From the NCBI GenBank assembly GCA_002118135.1, contig BDIU01000262.1, forward strand, positions 153,182 to 217,181: 64,000 nucleotides of DNA. Reading direction: 5' to 3'. Below are positions 19,777 through 31,897 of this stretch, in pieces. Below the pieces are notes generated by a model. The model ran no database searches, had not been told where the DNA came from, and saw nothing but the letters and a program-made list of their open reading frames with translations. The stretch is from Trebouxia sp. TZW2008 (taxonomy: Eukaryota; Chlorophyta; Trebouxiophyceae; Trebouxiales; Trebouxiaceae). Each line of letters begins with the position of its first letter. Position 1 is the first letter of the stretch. The position numbers were made by a program, and so were the translations under genes.

Positions 19777-22700
19777 ATGCGCTGCGCGTTGTGGATCTTG
19801 CTCCTCACGCTCAGCACAGCAGCTGTTGTAGATTGCCGGGACCGCTTGCGGCTGACGGGCCGCGACAGCACAGTCTCAGACGAAGATCTGCTGCAGCAAA
19901 GTGAGGCGACTACTACACTTTCGCTGACACACAGCGTCAAGTTTTACCAGCAGTACGATGCAGTTACGCCTCGCCTGCCGACTCGCGTCAGTCGTTTGGC
20001 TCGCAAACGTCCGGCACGCCAGGAGGTCTCAGGGAAGGACGACTTCGATTGGGAGACGTACCTTGCGTTGAATCCGGATCTCCCGCGCAGAGACTATGCA
20101 TCCTCCGCCAAAGCCCTGCAGCACTACAGGTGAACCCACACAAAAGTTACCGCAGCAAATTTCATTGTCAAGAATCACCATCTATGCTTGGAACGCCTGA
20201 CGCGTTTAGCGGAGCACTTGAAGCCTCTTTGACGTTGTGCAGCAAGGCGAACGCGTCTGCAGATCATGTTGTTATAAGCCATGCTCTGACATCATCAGGT
20301 GGTCCCCTGTCAGATGAAAAAAGGCTTGCAATCTGCAGGGATATTGGTCATGCTGAGAACCGACTGAAGAGGCTGCCCCACATCATCCTGCGTTACACTG
20401 CAGCCACAGGCCTGTCGAATCAGCACTACTGCCATATTGCTGCCTTCAGCCTTTGTGCTGCTCTGGACAGATGCTCAGTGAGTATCTGCTGCACTCTCAA
20501 CTGCCACCGGCCTTTTGACTGTGACTCACAGCAAACCCAACTCAGTCCAGTCAGTGTCAGCTGCTATATCAGCGACACGCAGCAGCATGGGCATGCATGC
20601 AACTACAGCTGCAAGTATGTACTCTCGCCAGACGCTTGCTGTGTACATTGCTCTAAGCATGCATTCTGCCTGGTCTTAGTGTCGACAGCAACTTGTCACA
20701 CCAGCTTGCACATTGACAAAGCACAGCTGACATCTCAGCATCAGACAAGAGAAAGAAAGAACAACAGCAAGCAGCATACTAACAGCAACAAAGCAACAGC
20801 TTACATACTGGCATCATACCGGTGTTGTGTAGCACATGCCCTGCTGTTTACAGTCACTGTTGCCCTGAGCAGTGACTTCGGCTTTTGCTACCTGCAGCTG
20901 ATGCTGCCTCAAACAGTGGCATGCAAATTCCTTCAAGATGCTTTCAGCACAACATAAACATGATGCCTCACCAACATGATGCCGCGGCACCAATGATTGT
21001 AGCCATTACTGTTTTGTGCTGACCCCAGTTGTGGCCCGCAGCTCCTTCCAGGACGCCTGCGGCAGCCATTGATTTCAATGTGATCAACAGCTTGTACACT
21101 TACACAACACAGCTGATGTATAACAACCATGTATTGCCTGCGGTTGGTGATACCCACAGCTGTGGCCCGCAGCTGCCTTCAGGACGCTTTCAGCGTGTTC
21201 AAAGAGTGGAACAGCCTGTACACTTTCTCATCACACAGAATTTGCAGCTGACTTGCAATTTGTCCACTGCAGTTGGTGCTGCCTCCAGCTGTAGCCCGCA
21301 GCTCTTTTCAAGACGCCTTCAGCGTGTTCAAGGAGTTCAACAAGGTGCAGTGGTCAGCCATGCCTCTGGAGACTCTGTACGACACAGACAAGATTGCTGC
21401 AGAATGGGGCAGGTCTAAGTTTGCTGTGTACAAGACACCAGCGCTGCAAGAGTTGCCCGCCCTGGTTGAACCTGAGACTGCATTCCCAAGGTGAGTTTGC
21501 ACTGAGGCATGCACTACTTTAAAGGGCTGCATAGTCCCAGGCCTGAGTGACAGACTCTCAGGAGCAGTCAAGCTCAATGCAACTGTTTGCAGCTTGTTGT
21601 ACAGTAATCCCTCTCTGTAACAACTGTTTTGGTCACCAAGAAACCTGTCCTTACATCAAATTGTCATTCCTCAAAGGGACCACTGCAGTCAGAATGCAGT
21701 GATTGGGTACCAATGGCTCCTTACAGCGAGATTGTCCTCATCTCGAGTGTCCTAACAAAGAGAGTTTACTGTACCTGCTTACAACAGCGCTGTGGGTCTT
21801 GGGGGTCTCAGGCTAGTTCATGGCTGCCAGAGCAGATTGTGCATTGACTGCAGACTGTCAGCAGTCTCCTGAGTGTTTTGATTGCCCAGCACCTTCAAGC
21901 ACAACTCTATTGTGAAATCATTGACAATGATCTATACCATTCCACAACTTGATTATGGCTAACACAGCTTGTCTGCATATGCCCCTTACTCACCTTGCAA
22001 GCTTCTCTGCAATTGCAGATACTGGTTGATCACGACAGTGCCTTGCATGCTGCTGCTCATTGCTGGCAAGGCAGGTCGTTGACAACACATACCCTGCACT
22101 TGCGTCAACATGTGTGACAGTCAAACCATAAACTGTGTTATGGGTGTAGTTGTGTGGACAAACTTGATGCAAGGCTCAGAGCCAACCTGTCAGACATCTA
22201 CCTTAAGAGCTTTTGACTTGTCCAAGATTCAGCACAAGGTCACAGAAGCTGTACCTCAAACAGACAAGCGGTACATGCATGATGACATGTGTGACAATGA
22301 TCCTGTTTTGTTATGGCTGCAGGTATGTGGACCAGTTTGATTCAAGGCTCAGAGCCAATCTTTCCGACATCTACCTCAGAGCCTTTGACTTGTCTGAGCT
22401 TCAGCAGAAGGCCACAGAAGCTGTAGCTCAAACAGCCAGGCAGTACATGCAAGCCACAGGCGCAGCTGAAGCGCCTTACATTGTACTAGACCTGCCTGTC
22501 ACACTGTTTGTACTGAAGACCAGCAACAACCTAGACCTGGTTTCTCAAGTTGCAAAGAAGCTATACTTTGCCCCTGTTGTGCATCGGCTTGCAAACAAGG
22601 TGCTTGAGGGCATGGCAAGGCGTGGTACAAGTGGTGCAACTTTTCATGGAGCGCATCTGAGAGTTGAGGCTGATGCAATGGATTGGGCAAAATCTATGGG

Positions 22701-23208
22701 TGGTTTTGAGGCCTATTGGGGTCAATTTCTGCAAGCCATGCGCACAGCTGGATTCCAAAGAACTGCGCCATTGTACGTAGCCACTGGGTTGCTGTCTTAT
22801 GCAGCAGGTCATGATACCCTAGCAAAATTGACGGCAAATTTGACCGCTGAGGGTTTGTGCAGTCAAGTCACCTACAAGGAGCAGTTCCTGAGCCCTGCTG
22901 AGCTTGACTCACTGCACTCAGAGCAGAAAGCTCTAGTGGACCTGATTGTGTTGGCAAATGCCCATAGCTTTGTAGGGTTTGAGCCGTCGACCTTCTCCTT
23001 CTTCCTTACTCAGTATAGGGTTCTTCAGGGTCTCAGTCCATCTAGCTCAGTGCTTGTAGAAGGCAAAATAATTGGCACAAACCCGTTGTTTGAGGCAGCT
23101 GCAGTCATTGTTGAAAATGGTTTTCAGCAACAGAAACTAAAGGAGGTCAATGGCATTGCTTCCAGTCGCCGCTTGACACTAGAGCACAGAGTAGATTTCA
23201 CAAACTAG
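19777..23208 (+). CDS. GDP-fucose protein O-fucosyltransferase-like, secretory
   Basis: Four exons (19777-20129, 20243-20477, 21273-21490, 22323-23208) join in phase to 563 aa. The N-terminus is a signal peptide or short membrane anchor (CALWILLLTLSTAAVV). It is followed by a Ser/Arg-rich stem and a FDWETYLALNPDL segment seen in some eukaryotic glycosyltransferases. The catalytic part matches the O-fucosyltransferase fold: LPNQHYC-like LSNQHYCHIAAF early, FHGAHLRVEADAM with the family's H-x-R, VATGLLSY, and a C-terminal ANAHSFVGFEPSTFSFFL motif. It probably acts in the ER or Golgi, transferring fucose or a related sugar to protein or glycan. The acceptor cannot be predicted. Ghost exon copies fill two of its introns. 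Confidence 0.85.
20898..21272 (+). repeat. three ghost copies of O-fucosyltransferase exon 3 start
   Basis: Copies begin near 20898, 21012 and 21143, and the real exon begins at 21273, giving periods of about 114, 131 and 130 bp. Each repeats the LVLPP-VARSSFQDAFSVFKEFN coding region with progressive decay. The copy nearest the exon is the best preserved. Confidence 0.85.
22150..22280 (+). repeat. frameshifted ghost copy of O-fucosyltransferase exon 4 start
   Basis: About 125 bp, 173 bp upstream of the true exon 4, match the segment coding DSRLRANLSDIYLRAFDLSEL onward. An extra base in CTTAAGAGC breaks the frame and the usual acceptor is degraded. Confidence 0.85.
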
Positions 23209-23814
23209 GCAAGCAAAACAAAGGCAAACATGTAGGCTTTGAGAGTCTTGATTATATTGTCACCACTGCCTGTCTTTTCCCTTGCACAGCCCATCTGGCA
23301 GGTTGCGTTTTTATTTGTGCCACCAGAGTGTAGTTAGCAGAGGCTGCAGAGCAGCTTACTTGCAATTAAGTGGTAATTCTTAAATCCCAAATCTTTTAGT
23401 AGTTTGTCGATGTGTGTGTGTGTGTGTACTTTGGGTCTGTGGGTGTTTCTGGGTCCCCTGAGAGTGTTAGATTCCCAGCAGGTTACAGTTCTGTAGCAGT
23501 AGAGTATTGATGTGTGAGAGAGGTAACATCATGCTGAACATGATGTGTAGGTAGGCTTGATCTAGCTAAACAGGTAGCCAAATATTTGATTAAATTGCCT
23601 TCTCCACTGACTTGCAATGATGCTTGTAAACCCTCATATATAATGCGGCAAGACACAAGGCATCTGTCCTTGTGTGTCCTTGTAATGTGGTCAGATCAGA
23701 AGCAGACGTATGCAGCAGCACACCTGCCGCACCTTAGCACACTACTCTGGTCGCTGAGTTTGTGCATCTGCATGCTCTCTGCATGCAAGCCGCTGTTTAT
23801 TGGTAAGCTCCCAT

Positions 23815-23883
23815 GAAAAGAAAAGAAAAGTCTACGCTGTGAGGCGTCACAATGGGGCCCTCTGTCTAAAGAGGCAGCCCGGG
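23815..23883 (-). ncRNA. hairpin element, copy 1
   Basis: A 69-bp block is repeated 372 bp away at 24187-24255 with few differences, while the flanks are unrelated. On the minus strand it reads CCCGGGCTGCC, then a CCTCT/AGAGG hairpin, then a second GC stem, ending in CTTTTCTTTTCTTTT, which looks like a Pol III terminator. A small structured RNA gene or the 3' end of a short interspersed element would fit. It does not fold as a tRNA by eye. Confidence 0.35.
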
Positions 23884-24186
23884 ATTGCTGCTTTCCCATG
23901 CAGCAACCAAGCTGCGCAGGCAATGCAATATCTTTCACAGGCGTTGCACTGAGTGTGATCTTTGCGCCCAAAGCGCATGACAACTGCCAGAGTATACGTA
24001 TGGCACAGACAGTTGAGCCATTGCCGGTGTCAGCAACTATGCATTTGCCCATGGCCAAGTCTGCGCAATCTCATGATGCCTGTACCTCAACACACAAGGT
24101 GCATACCATGCATGCACGTATGTGCAACAGCATATGCATGGCACAGAAGGCTTGGCTGTTGGCAACGACAGCTGATGAAAGTCTCA

Positions 24187-24255
24187 GAAAACAAAAGAAA
24201 AGTCTACGCCGTTAGGCTTCATAGCGGGAGCCTCTGTCTAAAGAGGCAGCCCGGG
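24187..24255 (-). ncRNA. hairpin element, copy 2
   Basis: This is the second copy of the block at 23815. Here the stem pairs well: GGG-A-GCCTCT with AGAGGC-A-GCCC. The first stem also keeps pairing (ACGCC/GGC here, ACGC/GCGT in copy 1) despite base changes, hinting at selection on structure. Confidence 0.35.
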
Positions 24256-25255
24256 TCTCAGATTTCCATACATGTTGTGTGGCTTAGTCAGCAATGTCAC
24301 TGCATCAGCAGGAGAGACATAGGCCAAAGCCGAGCAGTCAAGCCAAAGTGAAAAGTGCAAACGTAACTGCACATGTAATGAGCACATACAAATACATGGG
24401 ATCAGCCATCGTGTTTACATTGATCCAGGTATTGTGTGCTTTGTCCACAAAATGGAGGGTTGTGCAAGCACGCCATTGGTGGAACACAGGCAGTCATACT
24501 AATATACACAAATAGATGAAATCAGTCAGGCACAGGTTCAATGCTTGACAACATGGTGCTGTTGCGAGCTACTTGACCAGAGGCTCAAGGGAATGCCAAG
24601 TTTTACAAACGAGAGACCAGAAGAGAATCAATACTAAGCAAATTACTTTCATCCTTTTGCACAGTATCCATGAAATGACCTCTTTCTGTCAGGATGCTGG
24701 CTGTGGCTTTAATTCTGGGTTAGCTGATAGCATTGTGAGCTGAGTCGCTGTGCGCATCAAATGACAGATTTGTGACAAAATAGATCGATCAAATGGGACT
24801 AAATTTGCAGCTCATCATGATGAAATAGCACCTGAGTACTGTGCTGACTTACAGCTCCTGCATTGAGCACGTAACACAGTTGGAACAGCGCGGTACAGCT
24901 AGTAAAGCTACTGAACGCAAGACATGGACATGCCTAATCAGCTGCAGCAGCCAGACAAGCTTTTAGAGGCAGAATCTGGACATGTTGATTGCAGTTGCAG
25001 CAAACATTGGTGCAGCTATGCACAGAAAGCTCAATGAGCAAAAGCTTGGTGCTCGATCCTTTGGCTGCAGCTCGGTGAAACATTGAACTGTAGCTCAGCA
25101 GTACAGCCATGCATGACACCACAAGCTTGCCAAATGCATGTTGCAGAACCCTGTCCAAACACACACGCCCTGTACACTTTTCTGGTCATGCTCACACACA
25201 CAGAGACCATTCATCTGAGATGCAACTGGGTGCATTACCTGTACAAAGGTTGTAT

Positions 25256-28200
25256 CTAACCGCTACCTGGGGGCGGCTGCACGGCCCCTGCATTGGTGCC
25301 AGAAGGCTGTGCCTGCCCATCAGGCTTGCCAGGGCCATCTGCTCCATTGCTGCGGCCACTGCCCAGATCTGCAGCAGGATTTACATAGGGTCAGACTTTG
25401 TTTAATCGAACATCAGTATATGCCACATGCTGTGTGGCATGGCAAGTTGTGCGATTTTGATGGGCTGTGCCTGCCCATCAGGCTTGCTGGTACCACCAGA
25501 TCCGTTGCGGCGACCACTGCCCAGATCTGCAAGGCAGATCAGGGTCATGACCTGAACATGCAATCTCAGCTGCTGACTGACTTGGTGAATCAGCATGCAT
25601 GCGATTTCACGCAGTGGTAGGGTCTGTAGCAAGGCTAGTGCTGTCTGTTTGCCAAACAAATATGTCTGCTTATGCTGAATGCAGAACGCACGATTAGTAA
25701 TGGACACTTCATGCCATGTGACCCATCATACAATGATGCAGAGACAACTCAGGCAAGATGGCTTCTGGAAGTGCTGAACAGTCAACGAGAACAAAGAGTC
25801 AGTGACATCCAGGTCAAGCTATCTGATGCAGGGCGCTTACCAAACGCATCATCAATGAGGGTGTCCACAATGTCGGCATTGGCTTCATCCTCCAGGTCCT
25901 GTGCATTGCCTCCCACCTGGTGCACCTGGTCTGCAACACCATTCAAGCTGTGTCAATTGCACTTTCATGCTGTAAATATGATGAGTCATGAGAATGTTGT
26001 ATCTTGGCCAAGCAGCAATAGGCAAAGGACATGTCAGCGCCAAGCTATGTTGCTGGCAACAGTGAACACAGATCACACAGAATTGAAATACAATGCACAG
26101 AAGCAGAAGGAAGCAGCACTGCAGCAGCATGGAAGCCCATGCTTGCAGTGTTCATTTCATTCATTCATTCATTGCAAACGTGGGCTAGGCAGGCTCAGCA
26201 TGCCCATCTAGGTACGTACAGAAGCAATCAACTGTCTCCAACCACTTTGATCATGTGCTTGCAGTGTTGGCCACTGATGAATATGTATGCTTGGCAACGC
26301 CTGTATGGACGCCTGTATTTGTGCGACAGCACATGTCATCTGACATCTGATCTGTTCCCTTTGTGATGTAGCAAGGAGATCAGAGCATTTGAGGGAGACC
26401 ATGCATTCTCTGCAAGACATACACTGCAAGCCTGATTGGGACCATACAGCATGTGACAGATGTTCTGCAAAGATTGCATTGCAACGGGGTAGATCAACTG
26501 ACATAGCAGATCCTGCATGTTTGGAAAGGCTTACCAGTCTGCAGAAGGTGCCTCTGGGGTGGGAAGGGGGGAGCTGGACCATCATAGCCATTGGTGCGTC
26601 CACTCACCAAATCTGCGATAGAAGCCAGAGTGCTGTTGGCATGCACTGCCAAGCAGAGCAAGTCCTGATCATGCTGGCAGTGAGAACATGAGCTTGCATG
26701 ATTCAAACACAAAGCTGGTGGTTGTGATGGCGAAGAGGCTAGATTGGAGGCTTTTGGGATGACAGTGACTTGCAATGCAGCTTTGGGCCATGCTTGCTGA
26801 GACTGCAATATGACCAACATGGTCTGACTTGAATTGATATCGCATTGACGATACAACAGATCAGGGATTGCCAATGTAGTACAGCAACAGATCAGGGATT
26901 GCCAGTGTAGCACAGCAACAGCACATACTGCTGCTCTAAACTATTGGCAGGCTAGCAAACATATGGTGAGACCTTGCATGCAGGACGGTAAACATTCAAT
27001 GGCATTATCCCTTCAGTGCATACCTAGGCCATCATCAGCAGCCTGGTCAACAACATTGGCGTTGGCAACATCTTCAAGGGTCTGAACTTCACCCACTACA
27101 CCCCGAGGACCATTCAGAGCTTCCTGCAGCAGACGCCTGCCAGCATTGGCCTCATTCTTGCTGTCCACAAGCTTCTGAACATCCTCAGCAACAGTCTCAA
27201 TGGCTTCATCCTGAACAGGGAACTCCTGGCCCTCCAAGAGCCTGCGGCCACTGCCTGGGGGTGGCTGCACGGCCCCTGCATTGGTGCCGGAGGGCTGTGC
27301 CTGCCCATCAGGCTTGCCGGGACCATCAGCACCATTGCTGCGGCCACTGCCCACATCTGCAACAGAACCTACAGATCAGACTTTACTGATCTGGACAGCA
27401 GTGTATGCCACATGCTATCTGACAAGGCTACCACTGCATATGCGGAGAGCTGTACCTGCCCGTCAGGCTTGCTGGAGCCATCAGCACCATTGCTGCAGCC
27501 GCTGCCCAAAATTGGGAGGCAGATCAGGAGGCAGACAGATAACAGGAGGCAAATCCAATGAGATGTCAATGATGGCTTGCATTGCGCGTCAATGCCACGG
27601 GTTGCTGTTTGCAGTCGCAAAGGTAGACAAATCGCAAGAGGATGCTTGAGGTGATGAGATGTCAATGATAGCTTGCAGCAAGCATCCACGTTGCATAGGG
27701 TGCTGACCAAACCAGAATCAACGAGGGGTCCTCACTGTCACCAACGCATGAGCAGGAAACAGATTTAGTGGCAAAAGGTGAATGCTTGAGCAACCAAGAG
27801 ATACAGTAACATGCAGGTCAGGCTGATGCGCTTGACTGGCAAGGAGATGCTTACCTAAGGCGTCATCAATGCAGGTGTCACCAATGCATGAGCAGACAAG
27901 AGATTAAGTGACGCAAGGTGAATGCTTGAGCAAGCATGAGATACAGTGACATGCAGGTCAGGCTGCTGCGCTTGACCTGCAAAGAGGTGCTTACCAAAGG
28001 CGTCATCGATGAGGGTGTCCACAATGTCGGCATTGGCTTCATCCTCCAGGTCCTGTGCATTGCCGCCCACCTGGTGCACCTGGTCTGCAACACCAGCAAA
28101 GTTGTGTCAATGGCGCTTTCATGCTGCTAAGATGATGGGTGCTGAGCATGTTGTATACTGGTCAAGAAGCAATAGGTAAGGGCATGTCAGTGTCAAGCCC

Positions 28201-31200
28201 TGATGCTAATAGCTTAATACACACAACGCCATCATGCGTATGCCTGTGAGCATGCAGCAGCTCTCTGAGGCATGTCAGTACCAAGCTTCTGTGCACACAG
28301 CACTTAGCGCACGCTGTCTCTCAGCACAGACGTGTCAATTACACATTCACGCAGCTTAGATTAACTGTCCTGGGGCATGTTGACACAGAGTAGGTTGCAC
28401 ACTTGCAAGCGTGAGTGGCAGAAACAATAATGACTGCAGCATGTGTTGCATGACCAGTCGTGCGTATCTAAACTCACAACTGTGACAGAGACCATGGTGA
28501 CAATGAAATGAATTGCATGAGAAGTTGTGCAGATTGAAGATGGGCACTAGGCAGGCTCAGCTTTGCAGATTGGGTGACTAAGATGCACAGGATGCATGTG
28601 CATCATATATGTCAGCAATCACCTGCATGTGACATCATAACATATATCAAAGGCACAAGGCCTGCATCAAACACAGCGCAGCATGTATGCTCGTGGTAAA
28701 CAGCGATCCTGTGCTGATAAAGGTATAAAGAGGAAGAAAGAGCTGTTTTGTCGTATTGAGATGAGAACATACCAGTCTGCAGAAGGTGCCTCTGGGGTGG
28801 GAAAGGCGGAGCAGGTCCGTCATAGCCATTGGTACGTCCACTCACCAAGTCTGTGCAGCAACAACACAAGTGTAAGCACCAGCTGAGTCTCATCTTGATT
28901 TTGCCTTCTGCTTGGCTCAGAGAATGTAATGCAGAATTGTGTGTAGTTACACAGTCATACTTCATACTTGCAGAGGCTGCTATATGCAGAGGCAGCCTTC
29001 AAGATGAAGGCAATGGCGTCACTGTTGCTGAAGCATTGACTTGCAGATACAATCATGCACTGCAAATGCTTGATTGCTGAGCAAAGGTGTGCTACAACTG
29101 CAGTGGTGTCAAAGCATGCACTGTGTGTGCTCAACTGCTAAGCGAGGGTTTGTGACAAGCACAGTTGTTACAAAGTATTTTGAGATGTACCTAGACCGTC
29201 ATCGGCAGCCTGGTCAACAACATTGGCGTTGGCTACATCTTCAAGGGTCTGAACTTCACCCACCACACCACGAGGACCGTTCAGGGCTTCCTGCAAGAGG
29301 TGTCTCTGGGATGAGAAAGGGGGTGCTGGGCCATCATAGCCGTTGGTGCGTCCACTTACCACATCTGCAGCAATGAAGAGTGCTTAGTGTATGCACTCAG
29401 ACATGTGTATGCATGACGTGCACAGGCGTATGCTAATTGCAATGCCTCTGGGGTAGACCAGGGGATGCTGGTCTATCACAGCAATTGCCCACCTGCTAAC
29501 TGTGAGACAACACGCAGGCTAGATCAGTGCCTACCGCATAGGCGCAACAGAATTGCATTCGTGATGCGCAGACAGGCATATACCCAGTGCAATGTATCCA
29601 AAAGTGCCAAGGCCAACTTATTGCCAGGTGCATGCAGACCGCTGTGTGCATGTGTGACATACAGACAGGTGCCGTTCAGAGGCAACTGCTGACCAGCACA
29701 GCAGAGGCTGAATAGTCACAACAGCAGAAGTTGTCTGCCACAGGCACGCTGAGGTGACAGGTGACATGTTCAAATAACGGCCACTACTTGTGAAACAGCA
29801 AAGCTCATGATACCAGGGGCAGGGTACACTCATGCGCCACATACCAAGCAGCTGAGCCACAACTCAGGCCAAACCAGTGTTGCAATAGTGAAGACTGCTG
29901 TTTGCATACTTGCAAGATAATTCAAGGCAAAATGGCAATATCATGACAGGTGAAGCTCACCTAAGCCGTCATCAGCAGCCTGGTCAACAACATTGGCGTT
30001 GGCAACATCTTCAAGGGTCTGCACTTCACCCACCACACCCTGAGGTCCATTCAATGCTTCCTGTAGAAGGCGCCTTTCAGGATGGGGACCAGACTTAGCC
30101 TGGTTCTCGCTGTCCACAAGCTTCTGAACATCTTCAGCAACAGTTTCAATGGCCTCATCCTGTACAGGGAACTCCTGGCCCTCCAAAAGCCTGCGGCCGC
30201 TGCCTGGGGGTGGCTGCACGGCCCCTGCGTTGGTGCCGGAGGGCTGTGCCTGTCCATCAGGCTTGCCGGGGCCATCAGCACCGTTGCTGCGGCCACTACC
30301 CGCATCTGCGACCAAGCAGGTGCACCACAGGGTTAGAACATATCGTCTCACATTCTGAGAGGATTGGTACAGGCGTGTACACACCTCATGCCAGCAGGAG
30401 GCATGAGGTGTGCAAGAAGCTCAGTGTTGGCACAGCCACGGCAATGCACTACATAGCAGGTGAGCTGACAGGTGAAGAGCATGCAATCAGATCACAGCTG
30501 TACAACCTACGCTAAAAGTGGTCCTGTGCAGCAATTTGGAACATAGACGGATATGATACAGACGTAATGCTTTGATGTCGAACAGGAAAAGGATAGGCTG
30601 CCAACATGTAAGTGCAGAATGCATGCTTCATGTCAAAGCACGGATTGAGGCGACGGACGTGACCGCTTACCGAAGGCATCGTCGATTAAGGTGTCAACTA
30701 TGTCGGCGTTGGCTTCGTCCTCAAGATCTTGCGCGTTTCCACCGACGGTGTGCACACCATCTGCATGAGCATGCTCAGTGTCAGAAATGCAAGTAGGTCG
30801 CAGGCGCACTTGACGATCGTCAAACAAGATGGAGGGAAAATTTGCGCAACATGATGCTTGAATTCACAGTCAACATTGCATCATGAGGCAGCTTACCGAC
30901 GGCCGACTGCAGCAGCTTGCGAGGAGCCCAACTGCCGCGAGCACCTGCATTTGGACAAAGGATATCGATCAAGTTGGACGTGGCTCGTACAGGCTGTGTA
31001 AGCGGATTCGGTTAACCAAGGTCTGTTGATCGGTAGTTGCGATGACGCACCGACCAGACCGCAACGTTGTTTGCATGGCGAAGGTGCAGTGAAAGAGTAC
31101 GCATGCATCATGCAAGCGCAAAATGAGCCGGCAGTACCGCTGATCTTACCGGTAGACACTGCTAGCAGCAGCACAACGAAAAGGATTGTAGACCGCGAAG

Positions 31201-31204
31201 TCAT
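25256..31204 (-). CDS. secreted protein of repeated phase-1 exon modules
   Basis: Minus-strand exons: 31204-31150, 30944-30897, 30760-30671, 30305-29961, 29364-29191, 28850-28773, 28084-27995, 27356-27024, 26612-26535, 25930-25841 and 25368-25256 (TAG), about 497 aa. Exon 1 is a signal peptide (ILFVVLLLAVSTG). Exon 2 carries RKLLQ. All internal exons begin and end in phase 1 and belong to three types. Type A is SGRSNGADGPGKPDGQAQPS with RRLLQEALNG and DVANANVVDQAADDG. Type B is QVHQVGGNAQDLEDEANADI with LIDDAFG. Type C is SGRTNGYDGPAPP with RHLLQTG. The order is B-A-(C/A hybrid)-C-B-A-C-B-A-end. A further type A exon at 25526-25402 could serve as an alternative last exon ending in TAA. No enzyme domain is visible. 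A cell-wall or extracellular matrix role is only a guess. Confidence 0.7.
26152..26253 (-). mobile_element. SINE/MITE-like dispersed repeat, copy in secreted-gene intron
   Basis: Read on the minus strand, this matches the elements at 50131-50248 and 54091-54195. It shares GGTTGRAGACARTTGATTGC, TACGTACCTAG, GCTGAGCCTGYCTAG and a (GAAT)n tail. A partial relative lies at about 28501-28575. Confidence 0.6.
27440..27512 (-). repeat. ghost copy of type A exon start
   Basis: It matches the start of the 27356-27024 exon (GSGCSNGADGSSKPDGQ on the minus strand). The acceptor AG is lost and it breaks off after about 65 bp. Confidence 0.75.
27737..27876 (-). repeat. 140-bp ghost unit of type B exon end
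   Basis: The unit 27737-27876 is repeated from 27877 onward and includes a decayed copy of the exon end and donor (GACGCCTTAGGTAAGC) 140 bp downstream, in transcript sense, of the true donor of exon 28084-27995. Confidence 0.8.
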
Positions 31205-31897
31205 CCGGATCCTGGCGTGACAACGTTCCCACGCAGATACACGTTTATGAAACAGCGCGAACTTGAGATTGCATCGATACAGTACATCATGCGAGCTTCA
31301 GCAAGCCACGCAAACGAAGCCGCAAAAACGCTTGGCCAAACATGCAGGCGTGCCTTCTGAACGCCTTCAAGCAGGAACAGCAAGCAGTCGGCGCGAAAAC
31401 CAAGCGAAACGTGCTGCGCAGTCGTGAAGTACCTGAAGGTGGCTGCAATACGGTAGACCGTTGAAAGATCGCCGCTTGTTGTCGCGAAAGCTGTCTGAGT
31501 GGCTGGTTTAACCTCGGCAGGCTTTATACTTGCCTTCAAGATGCCTTGCACATGACTGCACGTGCTGACGTGCTCACATGTCAGCAGCTTGCGAACTTTA
31601 ACTACCACTTGTATTATCAGCATCTCAGGCATGACAGCATGATGTCGAGCACATGAACGCACGTGGTGTCGGCCTTAGCTACGTTTGCTTAGTAAGTCAA
31701 CAGCCCGGCTCTCCTGCAGCTCAAGTCGGGTCGCACGTGAAGATTTCGGGCGTGTGACGGCATGTGAGCAGATGCTGCATGCAATCATGTCCTCGCGCAC
31801 GTTTCGGACCATGCGCGATGATCCGCACGATCTGTTTTAGGTATGCTGGATGTGCAGGATCACACCAAGTCTTGCCCGAGATTGAGATAGAAAGCGT
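31205..31897. promoter_or_regulatory. divergent promoter region
   Basis: The 693 bp lie between the signal-peptide ATG of the secreted gene (minus) and the ATG of the cupin protein (plus). A 153-codon minus-strand frame (31201-31662) overlaps the secreted gene's start in another frame and shows no domain. Confidence 0.5.

Larger units (their letters stand above)
23209..25255. other. intergenic region
   Basis: No gene is recognised in this 2-kb gap between two converging genes. It holds a TG dinucleotide run at 23411-23425 and a two-copy hairpin element (listed separately). The remaining open frames are short and featureless. Confidence 0.5.

Noticed and set aside
20049..20957. A 302-codon plus-strand open frame, among the longest in the window.
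   Set aside because: Only its middle (20243-20477) is conserved coding sequence. The ends run through the preceding exon in another frame and through an intron without resemblance to protein.
23815..24255. tRNA gene interpretation of the two-copy hairpin element.
   Set aside because: No 7-bp acceptor stem, T-loop GTTCRA motif or CCA-adjacent pairing can be found in either orientation.
31201..31662. 153-codon minus-strand frame upstream of the secreted gene.
   Set aside because: It overlaps the signal-peptide ATG in another frame and has no recognisable protein character, so it is more likely promoter DNA.
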